A stretch of DNA of 11,155 nt. Origin: Chloroflexota bacterium (GTDB lineage Bacteria; Chloroflexota; Limnocylindria; Limnocylindrales; CSP1-4). The translations under genes were made by a program, and so were the position numbers. Numbering within the stretch: position 1 is the first letter of the stretch; each line of letters begins with the position of its first letter. Positions 1-5,792 of this stretch are shown piece after piece. Location: NCBI GenBank assembly GCA_021812735.1, contig JAKAMV010000235.1, positions 1 through 11,155 of the forward strand. Direction: 5' to 3'. The notes under the pieces are model-generated. The model had not been told where the DNA came from. It worked only from the letters and a program-made list of their open reading frames with translations, and ran no database searches.

Positions 1-1
1 G

Positions 2-52
2 CTCCAGGCCCGCGCCTTCGCGCTCATCGGCGTCACACCTGGCAGCGTGTAG
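2..52 (+). CDS. C-terminal tail of an ORF entering from the left (unidentified)
   Basis: Frame 2 is open from the left edge to a TAG at 50-52 and reads LQARAFALIGVTPGSV. It could be the end of a transposase or another protein, but sixteen residues are too few to assign a family. The frame may also be open by chance. Confidence 0.25.
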   Translation, partial: LQARAFALIGVTPGSV

Positions 53-487
53 TCAGAGCGCCGCAGCCAGATCAGCCGATTTCGTGCTCAAGGCCGCCCG
101 TCGGGCGCTGGAAGTTCGGACTAAACAGTGGCGATGCGACACCGCAAATCCGCACGGCATAGTTTACTCGACCGGCGGCGGTCAACGGAAAGCGTGCCCA
201 TGGTGCTCGACAATATCGACCGGCACACTTCCTGGGCGAGCTCAGCTCGGCGGGCCTGACCAGCCACACCCGCGACGACGTCGGCAGCCGGGGACGCATC
301 GCCGCGTCGGCCCGGTCCCGGCGACGCTCGCGGTGCTGCCCCTCGCGGCCCGTGCCGACCGGGTCGCAATCTCGCGCGCGCCTCGGCGATCGGTGCCTGA
401 GATCCTCCATGGACACCGATTGCCCAGTTGACGCATTCTGGGCAGACCACATAATCTACGCAGTCTGACCACGCAGGAGCACCTGCC
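53..487. other. 435-base stretch with no convincing gene
   Basis: Several overlapping frames are open here on both strands, but none has a credible ribosome-binding site, recognisable motifs or a natural-looking composition: the peptides are Arg/Pro/Ala rich, as expected of GC-rich noncoding or shadow frames. A 6-bp palindrome with a 1-base centre (CGCCCG-T-CGGGCG, 95-107) has no T-run, so it is not a convincing terminator. The last ~15 bases hold the ribosome-binding site of the next gene. The stretch may be decayed coding sequence. Confidence 0.5.
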
Positions 488-910
488 ATGAAGGCGTTCT
501 ACTCGGTCATGGACCTCGTCGAGGCGACGGGATACTCGGCCGGAACCATCCAGGGAAAGATCAAGTCGGGCGAGCTCTTCGCGATCCAGGCGACGAAGCA
601 CGGGGCGTTCAGGATCCCCGCGTCCTCCTATGCCGCCTATCTGGCGTCGCTCGGCCTCGGACCCGCTCCTTCGACGGAGATGCTGCCGCCCGCGACCTTC
701 GAGGTGACGTCGCCGAGGGAGCTCTACGAAGGGCATGTCGCCCCGGCGCTGGCGCGGGCCGGCGCGCCGGACATGCCCGCGCTGCTTCGGCTGGTCGAGG
801 CGGATCCGTCGCTCTACGAGGAGTACCAGGATGCGATCCGCGCGTACAACCTGTTCCTCGAGTCGCAGGCACGGTCGGCGGTGGGGGCCGCGCTCAGAGC
901 CCGTCAATGA
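488..910 (+). CDS. Small helix-turn-helix DNA-binding protein, excisionase/MerR-like
   Basis: A 140-residue protein. Residues ~5-52 look like a short MerR/excisionase-type winged helix-turn-helix: SVMDLVEATGYSAGTI supplies the helix-turn-helix, then a GEL turn and a basic wing (ATKHGAFRIP) lead into a YAAYL helix. This layout is used by excisionases and by small adaptor regulators that bind DNA. The remainder (~65-140) is a mostly helical acidic tail I do not recognise. The ATG at 488 is preceded by AGGAG at 475-479 with 8 bases of spacing, which supports this start. The gene ends 18 bases from the convergent hipA stop. In an accessory region it could be a recombination directionality factor, but the long tail is unusual for that. 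The HTH is seen in sequence; the role is inference. Confidence 0.75.
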   Translation: MKAFYSVMDLVEATGYSAGTIQGKIKSGELFAIQATKHGAFRIPASSYAAYLASLGLGPAPSTEMLPPATFEVTSPRELYEGHVAPALARAGAPDMPALLRLVEADPSLYEEYQDAIRAYNLFLESQARSAVGAALRARQ

Positions 911-928
911 ACTCCGGCTGATGCGCGG

Positions 929-2185
929 CTACGGTGTGAAGGCGGCTTCGACCAAGTCGATCTCGTGATCTGGCAGACCCAGACCCGACGCGATGTCCCG
1001 CCAACCGACGATCGCCGAGCGGACCTCCGCGACAATCTGCTCCGCCCGATCGGCCCTGAGTCGGCAGAAGGGAGCCGTTTCCTCGAGGGCGAGCTCGACG
1101 CGGGGGGCATGCGAATCTATCCCGATCGCAAGTTCATGCTCGCTGAGGTCAGGCACGGGATTGAGGTCATACGCGGGCGACAGTCGCCACCCCTGGGCAT
1201 CGCGCAGAAAGCCGTGGTTGCGTAGATGGTCGTCCCTGTGGCCGACGAGAATGTTGAAGACCTCCCGCCGGAAGAGCTGCGCCAGGTCTTCTCCGATCCG
1301 GCCCGGCGCTCCGTTCTCGCTGATCGCCTCAGCGATCTCGATGTAGCTCGATGGCTCGCGGTCGCGCTTGCCGGTCATCGTCATCGCTGACGCGAAGAGC
1401 CGACGGTCCGCGCCCGCTCGATCGAAGCGCTTGGCAGCAAACGTGTGATACGCGCTGCCGAGTTGGAGCAGTCGCGTGGCGGGGACCTCGATGCCCGCCC
1501 GGCGGGCGAGTTCATTGAGGACGAACTCCCACGCTCCCACATCGCGGCGGTCGTTGCGCGACGGGAACTTGGCGAGCCACAGACCGCCATCGTCGAGCCG
1601 GAAGCTGGTCTTGGGGCGAGCGCCACCGAGCGGGCTGCCCGGCGCGAGCAGGAGCGCGATCGCCGCCTGAATGCTCGGTTGGTGCCGGCGGTCCGATGGA
1701 TGCTCGATCTCTCGGGCAGCGGCCTCGAGCTCGCGCAGCTCCGCCACGGGCGGGACCGACGTCGGGCTCGAGTCGAGAAACGGCCCGTCGTCCCCCACGG
1801 CGAACCGCAGCGCCCCCATGCGAAGTCCGTCGTTGACCCCGAGGAGGAACTCCCACTCCCCAAGGGCGCGGGGCCGGCGGCCCTCGGCGACCGCCTGTTC
1901 CGCCTCGCGGCGCTCGAGGAGCATCCGGCCCCAGCGGTCGGGGGACGTGTCGGTGAAGATCCCGGCCAGCGCCCCGTCGGGCGCGATCTGCTCGCCGCTG
2001 TGCGGCTGGTGCGACGGATCGAGGAGAAAGAACGTGTCGTCCTCGACCCATTCCGCGTCGTAGGCGAACGTCACCGGAGCGTTGGGCCGCCGGCCGACCT
2101 GGCGCAGTGCCCCGACCCGCCGCCTTGGCCCAAACTCGGCGGCATCGAGGAAGACGCCGACCTGCTCGGGGAGATCCGGGCTCAC
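929..2185 (-). CDS. hipA: HipA-family serine/threonine kinase toxin
   Basis: 418 residues, close to the usual HipA length (about 400-440). HipA toxins phosphorylate a translation factor such as glutamyl-tRNA synthetase and slow growth until neutralised by HipB. Visible motifs: an N-terminal HipA-type domain (~10-130); the glycine-rich loop GSPLGGARPKTSF (183-195); the kinase lysine region LWLAKFPS (202-209); the catalytic loop GHRDDHLRN (315-323), matching the family pattern N/G-x-x-DDH-x-(K/R)-N; and the metal-binding aspartate in SPAYDLNP (D340). The kinase therefore looks intact. The start is the GTG at 2185-2183, which overlaps the hipB stop as GTGA. A strong GAGGAGG (2200-2194) sits 8 bases upstream inside hipB, so the two genes are translationally coupled. 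The physiological target cannot be read from the sequence. Confidence 0.93.
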   Translation of the reverse strand: MSPDLPEQVGVFLDAAEFGPRRRVGALRQVGRRPNAPVTFAYDAEWVEDDTFFLLDPSHQPHSGEQIAPDGALAGIFTDTSPDRWGRMLLERREAEQAVAEGRRPRALGEWEFLLGVNDGLRMGALRFAVGDDGPFLDSSPTSVPPVAELRELEAAAREIEHPSDRRHQPSIQAAIALLLAPGSPLGGARPKTSFRLDDGGLWLAKFPSRNDRRDVGAWEFVLNELARRAGIEVPATRLLQLGSAYHTFAAKRFDRAGADRRLFASAMTMTGKRDREPSSYIEIAEAISENGAPGRIGEDLAQLFRREVFNILVGHRDDHLRNHGFLRDAQGWRLSPAYDLNPVPDLSEHELAIGIDSHAPRVELALEETAPFCRLRADRAEQIVAEVRSAIVGWRDIASGLGLPDHEIDLVEAAFTP

Positions 2186-2490
2186 CGGACCGACCTCCTC
2201 GGCCGCGGCAGGGTGGCGTCCTGAAGCCGCCGGCCGAGGTCGTCGTCGCGTGCGATAAGGTCGAGATCGCCATCGAGTCCGAGGACGCCGAGGACGCGGA
2301 CGAAGGCGCCGAGCCCGACCGAGAGGTCGCCGTGCTCGAGCTTGTAGATCACCATCCGCGAGACGCCGGCGCGCTCGGCCATCTCCACCGACGGCATCCG
2401 CCTGCGCTCACGGGCGAGGCGCAGTCGCTCGCCGAGCGCTTCCGCAGCTCGGCGATGGCGCGGGAACATCGGGGTAGCCGTCTTGCTCAT
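2182..2490 (-). CDS. hipB: HipB-like XRE-family antitoxin and autorepressor
   Basis: A 102-residue protein with an XRE/Cro helix-turn-helix at ~17-74. The first HTH helix is VEMAERAG (35-42) and the recognition helix is SRMVIYKLEHG (44-54), the usual HipB pattern. HipB binds HipA to silence it and represses the shared operon. It is the promoter-proximal gene and overlaps hipA by 4 bases (GTGA). The ATG at 2490-2488 has no clear ribosome-binding site. The predicted -10 ends about 7 bases upstream, so translation is probably leaderless. The C-terminal tail (~82-102) is basic and may be flexible. Confidence in the antitoxin role rests largely on the hipA partner, because the HTH alone would be generic. 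Confidence 0.9.
   Translation of the reverse strand: MSKTATPMFPRHRRAAEALGERLRLARERRRMPSVEMAERAGVSRMVIYKLEHGDLSVGLGAFVRVLGVLGLDGDLDLIARDDDLGRRLQDATLPRPRRSVR
2194..2200 (-). promoter_or_regulatory. Strong ribosome-binding site for hipA inside hipB
   Basis: GAGGAGG on the minus strand, 8 bases before the GTG start of the kinase gene. It decides the GTG start at 2185 and supports coupled expression of antitoxin and toxin. Confidence 0.7.
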
Positions 2491-2537
2491 GTCTCATAAG
2501 ATGGACAACATCGCCGCTACTGTCAAGATAATGAGAC
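2491..2537 (-). promoter_or_regulatory. hipBA promoter overlapped by an inverted-repeat operator
   Basis: Reading toward hipB, a perfect -35 TTGACA (2526-2521) is followed by 18 bases and a weak -10 ATCTTA (2502-2497). The start point predicted from the -10 falls at about the A of the hipB ATG. The promoter is bracketed by the inverted repeat GTCTCAT (2491-2497) / ATGAGAC (2531-2537). Extended to 16 bases each, the half-sites agree at about 12 positions, with an inner GAC also conserved. One half-site covers the -10 and the other abuts the -35, as expected for an autorepressed toxin-antitoxin operon. Binding by HipB is inference. Confidence 0.6.
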
Positions 2538-2559
2538 ACGCGCTGTACGTCGGAGGCAG

Positions 2560-2838
2560 CTCCACCCGAGTCGGGACCTGATCCTGGACCACGTCCGCGT
2601 GAACCTGCGGGACGACCGGTCGAGTATGGGCACGGACCGCGAGGAGCGCGAGGCGAACGCCTTCGCAGCCGAGCTTCTGATGCCGGGCAGCATGGTCAAG
2701 GGAGAGGTGCAGGCGATCCTCGAGAGGGGCGGGACCGCCGACGGTCGCTTCGTGGCCGACCTCGCCCAGGTCTTCGACGTAGGCGAGCAAGCCATCGAGT
2801 ACCGTCTCGTCAACCTCGGCCTTCGACGCCAGATCTGA
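2560..2838 (+). pseudogene. C-terminal remnant of an ImmA/IrrE-family metallopeptidase
   Basis: The frame contains VNLRDDRSS followed by DREEREANAFAAELLMP. This is the signature of ImmA/IrrE (COG2856) peptidases around the third zinc ligand, where the first glutamate of the E-x-x-A-N-x-F-A-A block is the ligand region. Family similarity seems to begin near LHPSRDLILDH. The HExxH zinc site that should lie directly before this (HELGHLLLHP in relatives) is absent, as is any N-terminal helix-turn-helix: the frame stops at 2497, inside the hipB promoter. The tail after the signature (AQVFDVGEQAIEYRLVNLGL) is typical and ends normally at TGA 2836-2838. A GTG at 2599 would give only 79 residues, without a ribosome-binding site. 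I read it as a 5'-truncated, non-functional gene. Intact relatives cleave repressors of mobile elements. Confidence 0.75.
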
Positions 2839-2990
2839 CTTGCCCGACGACAGGCCGGAGATCAGTCACCCCAGGACTCGTGGCCTAGTGGCAAAGGGAG
2901 CCCGGCTGACGTCGGACGAGCTTGTCGCGGAGCTCGAGCGCGTCACGCCCCCGCGGACCATCCTCCGCGTTCATCGTCTACAGGCAATCG
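2839..2990. other. Intergenic stretch, possible decayed coding sequence
   Basis: The plus frame from a TTG at 2840 is open into the antisense of the recombinase gene. Its first part (LTSDELVAELERVTPPRTI, about 2909-2965) looks more protein-like than a random frame, with a helical acidic segment. There is no ribosome-binding site and the downstream half is clearly shadow. It may be the start of a lost gene that followed the peptidase. I do not call it a gene. Confidence 0.3.
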
Positions 2991-3590
2991 CTACAGCCTG
3001 TCGCCCGGGCTCATCCGCCGGTACGTCGCCCGCGCGCGCTCGCCGAGCGCCGAGGCGCCGTAGCGCTGGGCCATCTGGGTGCTCGACCAGCCCGCGAGGT
3101 GCATGAGCTGGGTCTCCTGCATCCCGTCCGCGCTCAGCAGGTGCGCCCAGGTGTGGCGGAACTGGTGGGGGTGGACGCCCTCGAGCCCGGCCTTCTTCGC
3201 CCGCCGCTCGATCGCCTCGCAGACGCCGTTTCCGGTCATCCGCCCGGCGTGCCCCAGCCACAGGGCGTCGGCGTCGCGGGCCGTCGGGTGGCGCGAGCGC
3301 GCCCTGCGGAGGTAGCGGTCGAGCGCCCGGGCCGCCCTGACGCCGAACGGCACCTCGCGGACGCGGCTGCCCTTGCCGGTCACCCGGACCGAGCGGCGCC
3401 TGAGGTCGAGGTCGCCGAGCGCGATCCCGCCGAGCTCGGCGCGGCGCAGGCCTGCCGCCAGCAGCAGCCGGAGGACCGCCATGTCGCGGTAGTCGGCGAA
3501 GGCCGTCCCCCCGCACGCCCTGAACAGGGCCGCCAGCTGCTCCTCCCGGAGCACCGGGACCGGGGCCACCGGCACCCTGGGCGGCCCCAT
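2991..3590 (-). pseudogene. Tyrosine recombinase/integrase, catalytic domain only (N-terminus missing)
   Basis: From the ATG at 3590 the frame gives 199 residues forming a tyrosine-recombinase catalytic domain. Visible residues: Arg I in AAGLRRAEL (R49), the beta-hairpin lysine in VTGKGSRVR (K73), HPHQFRHTW (H142, R145), AGWSS with W168 in place of the usual histidine, and the nucleophile in QRYGAS (Y177). All six positions are plausible. Similarity to family members starts around PVERMGPPRVP, the usual linker between the N-terminal core-binding domain and the catalytic domain. I could not find the ~100-residue SAM-like core-binding domain upstream in any minus frame before the next gene ends at 3785. 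The same frame continues open far upstream, but that is shadow of the ATPase gene. Most likely a truncated relic, though a catalytic-domain-only product is conceivable. Not obviously the integrase of the element to the right. Confidence 0.75.
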
Positions 3591-3784
3591 CCGCTCCACC
3601 GGGCATCGAGGTAGTTGGGGTGTCGCGCGACGCCCTCCCAGGAGACTCTGCCTGTGCCGCGTCGGCGACGGGCGACGCTCTCCCGACTCGTTGCGCCGCC
3701 TGGTGCCGATACCCCCGGACGTCGAAGCAGAGGCTCGCGTAAGCACCACTCTTGTCCCGGCCAACTCACAAGGGACGCGATCAC
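3591..3784. other. Gap between the truncated recombinase and the ATPase
   Basis: About 190 bases where the recombinase's core-binding domain should begin. None of the three minus frames shows that domain. This is the likely junction at which the N-terminal part was lost. No terminator-like hairpin with a T-run was seen after the ATPase stop. Confidence 0.45.
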
Positions 3785-5251
3785 CTACCTGCCGTCGCGG
3801 CTCTTGGAGGGTGGTCTCACCGAGGCGGCGATCCGCTCGTAGTCGAGGTCCGCCGCGTACAGGTCGCGGAGGCCGACGAGGGTCACGTCCGGCGCGTCCG
3901 CCAGGTTCCGGTCGAATCCCGACCGGGCGTAGAGGAAGAGCCGCGGCGCGTCGCCCGGGGCGACGGCCGCCGCGTCCCGCCGGAGGTCCGCCAGGTCGCC
4001 GGGCTTCACCTGGTCGCGCGTCCACTTCGCGGAGCCGGCCGCCACCAGGCGCGACCCGGCCATGGCTGCGGCGTCGATGTCTCCGCCGGCGAACCACCAG
4101 AACGCGACGGAGCTGAAGGGGCCCACGGATCCCGTGCCGGCGAGCCGCCGCAAGTGCTGGCGGGCGACCTCCTCGAAGGTTCGGCTGACGAATCGGTCGA
4201 AGTCCTCGCCCCACTGCTGCGCCAGGACGGCCGCGCCCTGCCCTGCCTGGATCGCGCTCCGCCAAGGGTCCACCAGCGCGAAGTAGAACCGGAGGTACGG
4301 GTCGGCGATCACGTACTGGCTGTTGCGCGAGCGCGGCAGGCCGGCATCTGGCGGCGGCACCCGGCGCTCGGCGATCCCCAGCTCCATGAGCCGGTCGAGG
4401 TACGGCGTCACCCGGTTCGCCGCGCCCAGCCCCGCCTGGGTCGCGATCTCGCCTGGGGACAGGTAGCCGTTGGCGATCGCACGGAGCACCGTCTCGTACG
4501 TGCGCGGCTCGTTGAACTCCGCGCGCAGCAGGTCGGGCGCCTCGCGGAACAACCGGCCCGAGGGTGAGTAGGCCACCCGAAGGAGCTCGTCGTGGAGCGT
4601 ACGGTTGGTGTTGAACTCCTCGAGGTAGTCGGGGATCCCGCCCGCGACGGCATACAGGCGGACCCGGTCCTCTGCCGGCCAGGCCCTGGCGAACTGGCCC
4701 GCATGGTAGTAGTCGAACGGGCGGAGGTGCTGGGCCCGCGTCGGACGCCCGTAGAGGGCGCCCTCCGACGACACTAGCGAGCGCATCATCGACTGCTGCG
4801 ACCCAGCGAGGACAAGGACCACGTTCGCCTTGGAGCCCGTCGTGTCCCACCACCGCTGGATCAGGGACGGCAGGGCGCGGTTGGCGGCGACCAGGTATGG
4901 GAACTCATCGATGATGAGCCCGATCCGGCGCGTCGCGGCAGCATCAGTCACGACGGCGAGCGCCTCGTCCCAGTCGCGGATCGCGAGTCGGGGTGGCCGG
5001 CCGCGCTTGAATCCCGCCGACATGGGTCCGAGGACCTTCCCGATGTCTGCAAGCTGGTCGCGCTCGAGCTGTTCGGCGGCGACGTAGTAGGCGACCGTCT
5101 TGCCGGCCGCGAAGCGCGTGAGGAGCGCGGACTTGCCGACGCGGCGCCGGCCGTGCACGACGACGAGCTCCGGCCGTCCAGACGCCCACGCCTGCTCGAG
5201 ATCTGCCCGCTCCGGGTGCCGGTCGATGAAGTCGCTTCGCACGCGCAGCAC
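3785..5251 (-). CDS. AAA+ ATPase of the PF01637/DUF234 type
   Basis: 488 residues, the normal length for this family. The N-terminal half is an ATPase: Walker A GRRRVGKS (34-41), Walker B RIGLIIDEFPYL (109-120, D115/E116), and a sensor strand VVLVLAGSQQSMM (144-156). Residues ~195-300 form a helical/winged-helix part (LSPGEIATQAGL...VTPYLDRLMELGI). The C-terminal part (~310-450) matches the DUF234 layout, a restriction-endonuclease-like fold: YVIADPYLRFYF, then GGDIDAAAMAG (D391/D393) and GSAKW (K409). The usual glutamate of the E-x-K triad is serine here (S407), so nuclease activity is doubtful. The GTG at 5251 gives MLRVRSDFIDR; a GTG at 5242 is an alternative. Neither has a spaced ribosome-binding site, so the mRNA may be leaderless. 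A nested palindrome immediately upstream suggests tight regulation. The cellular role of the family is not settled; it is scattered in archaea and actinobacteria. Confidence 0.88.
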   Translation of the reverse strand: MLRVRSDFIDRHPERADLEQAWASGRPELVVVHGRRRVGKSALLTRFAAGKTVAYYVAAEQLERDQLADIGKVLGPMSAGFKRGRPPRLAIRDWDEALAVVTDAAATRRIGLIIDEFPYLVAANRALPSLIQRWWDTTGSKANVVLVLAGSQQSMMRSLVSSEGALYGRPTRAQHLRPFDYYHAGQFARAWPAEDRVRLYAVAGGIPDYLEEFNTNRTLHDELLRVAYSPSGRLFREAPDLLRAEFNEPRTYETVLRAIANGYLSPGEIATQAGLGAANRVTPYLDRLMELGIAERRVPPPDAGLPRSRNSQYVIADPYLRFYFALVDPWRSAIQAGQGAAVLAQQWGEDFDRFVSRTFEEVARQHLRRLAGTGSVGPFSSVAFWWFAGGDIDAAAMAGSRLVAAGSAKWTRDQVKPGDLADLRRDAAAVAPGDAPRLFLYARSGFDRNLADAPDVTLVGLRDLYAADLDYERIAASVRPPSKSRDGR

Positions 5252-5252
5252 A

Positions 5253-5291
5253 CCTGTCTAAGGCGTCTTAGACTAAGGCATCTTAGACAGG
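5253..5291. promoter_or_regulatory. 39-bp nested palindrome at the ATPase start (probable operator)
   Basis: The outer arms are perfect 10-mers, CCTGTCTAAG (5253-5262) and CTTAGACAGG (5282-5291). Inside are two 18-bp dyads that overlap by 3 bases: GTCTAAG-GCGT-CTTAGAC (5256-5273, perfect) and GACTAAG-GCAT-CTTAGAC (5271-5288, one mismatch). Read toward the gene, a 15-base unit GTCTAAGAYGCCTTA repeats in tandem. The element ends within two bases of the GTG start, so it must overlap the promoter or transcription start. It looks like a tandem operator for a dimeric regulator. The regulator is unknown. Confidence 0.65.
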
Positions 5292-5478
5292 AGCGCCATC
5301 GGAACCCGAGGAACCGCCGCCGGCACTCGGCGGGGCCGCTCGAACGCCCGGCCAGCAGTCACGGTACTGTCCCCCGCACGTCCGGCCGTTGCCGGGAGCG
5401 CTGTGCTCAAGCCCCGCCAGCCGGATTCGGCACGCGAACAACAAAGCAGGGTGTCGCCCTGGGCTCAGGAAGGGGAAG
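5292..5478. other. Intergenic stretch between ATPase operator and tRNA fragment
   Basis: No supported gene in this 187-base stretch. Open frames crossing it have no ribosome-binding site and shadow-like composition. It would contain the upstream promoter region of the minus-strand ATPase and, if the tRNA fragment is an attachment site, the flank outside the element. Confidence 0.4.
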
Positions 5479-5523
5479 TGGAGCGGGAGACGGGATTCGA
5501 ACCCGCGACATTCTGCTTGGGAA
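5479..5523 (-). other. 3' fragment of tRNA-Gly(CCC): probable attachment site (att) of an integrated element
   Basis: On the minus strand this 45-base piece reads from the anticodon loop TTCCCAA (5523-5517; anticodon CCC) through the 3' anticodon strand GCAGA, a short variable region, the T arm GCGGG-TTCGAAT-CCCGT, the 3' acceptor strand CTCCCGC, discriminator T and encoded CCA (5481-5479). Upstream of the anticodon loop the 5' anticodon strand (TCTGC expected), D arm and 5' acceptor strand (GCGGGAG expected) are all absent. A tRNA cut in the anticodon loop with an intact 3' part is the standard product left at the distal end of a tRNA-integrated element. Because the 5' side of the fragment faces higher coordinates, the element should lie to the right, with the intact tRNA-Gly gene and probably the integrase beyond the window. 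A plain tRNA pseudogene is the alternative. Confidence 0.72.
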
Positions 5524-5792
5524 CAAGGAGCGTCCCCAGCGGTGTGCTCTGAACTTGGGCGGTGAACGGGAATCGCGATAGTTAGAGTGTCGCGACGAAT
5601 TTGGCCGAGACACGCTGCCTGTCCTCGGCCAATCGCTCGTCGAGCAGCCAACGCGCGGTTGACCCAATCGATCCTCGCCTCACCGCCTGTGGCGGACGGA
5701 CACGCCGGGGCAGAACCACGCCGAAACGGCGGCCCCTTCCTCCAAATGCGGCCCTACACTCACTTCGTCGGTGGGACAACAGCGAGGCGCGC
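5524..5792 (+). promoter_or_regulatory. Upstream region of the right-hand operon
   Basis: This 269-base stretch carries the control region of the three-gene operon. It holds two 8-bp palindromes sharing the TCGCGA core (ATCGCGAT 5572-5579 and GTCGCGAC 5589-5596), spaced 17 bases start to start, plus a strong hairpin and a smaller one (CCGCC-TGT-GGCGG, 5683-5695). A -10-like TACACT at 5755-5760 would start a transcript ~26 bases before the ATG, but I see no good -35 at 17-18 bases. A TTGACC at 5659-5664 has no -10 partner. The promoter is therefore not fixed. Confidence 0.35.
5601..5632. repeat. Hairpin, 9-bp perfect stem with 14-base loop
   Basis: TTGGCCGAG (5601-5609) pairs perfectly with CTCGGCCAA (5624-5632). 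There is no T-run on either side, so it is not a classical intrinsic terminator. It lies ~160 bases before the first operon gene and ~80 bases inside the tRNA-fragment boundary. It could be an operator, a leader structure or part of an attachment region. Confidence 0.5.

Noticed and set aside
84..431. A 115-codon plus-strand frame in the left gap
   Set aside because: Basic, proline-rich composition, no ribosome-binding site and no recognisable motif. Overlapping frames on the other strand are equally open.
1445..2224. A 259-codon plus-strand frame opposite hipA
   Set aside because: It is antisense to a well-supported kinase gene, with no motifs and no ribosome-binding site. Long antisense frames are common in GC-rich DNA.
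2599..2838. A functional 79-residue peptidase or antitoxin gene starting at GTG 2599
   Set aside because: Family-like sequence continues upstream of 2599, the catalytic HExxH is missing, and there is no ribosome-binding site.
3752..4567. A 271-codon plus-strand frame opposite the ATPase
   Set aside because: Antisense shadow of a gene with clear Walker motifs on the other strand.
2991..4853. A 620-codon minus-strand frame that includes the recombinase
   Set aside because: Only the last ~199 codons look like protein. The rest overlaps the ATPase gene in a different frame and is Arg/Gly/Pro-rich shadow.
5254..5291. A CRISPR-like repeat at the CTAAG/CTTAG element
   Set aside because: Only two overlapping dyads with no spacers. 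The structure fits an operator.
5479..5560. A complete tRNA-Gly gene
   Set aside because: Upstream of the anticodon loop there is no 5' anticodon strand, D arm or acceptor strand complementary to CTCCCGC within the needed distance.
5601..5792. Longer start (TTG at 5601) for the ABC-GNAT gene
   Set aside because: The 64 extra codons have noncoding-like composition, include the hairpin arms, and lack a ribosome-binding site. The ATG at 5793 has GAGG at good spacing.
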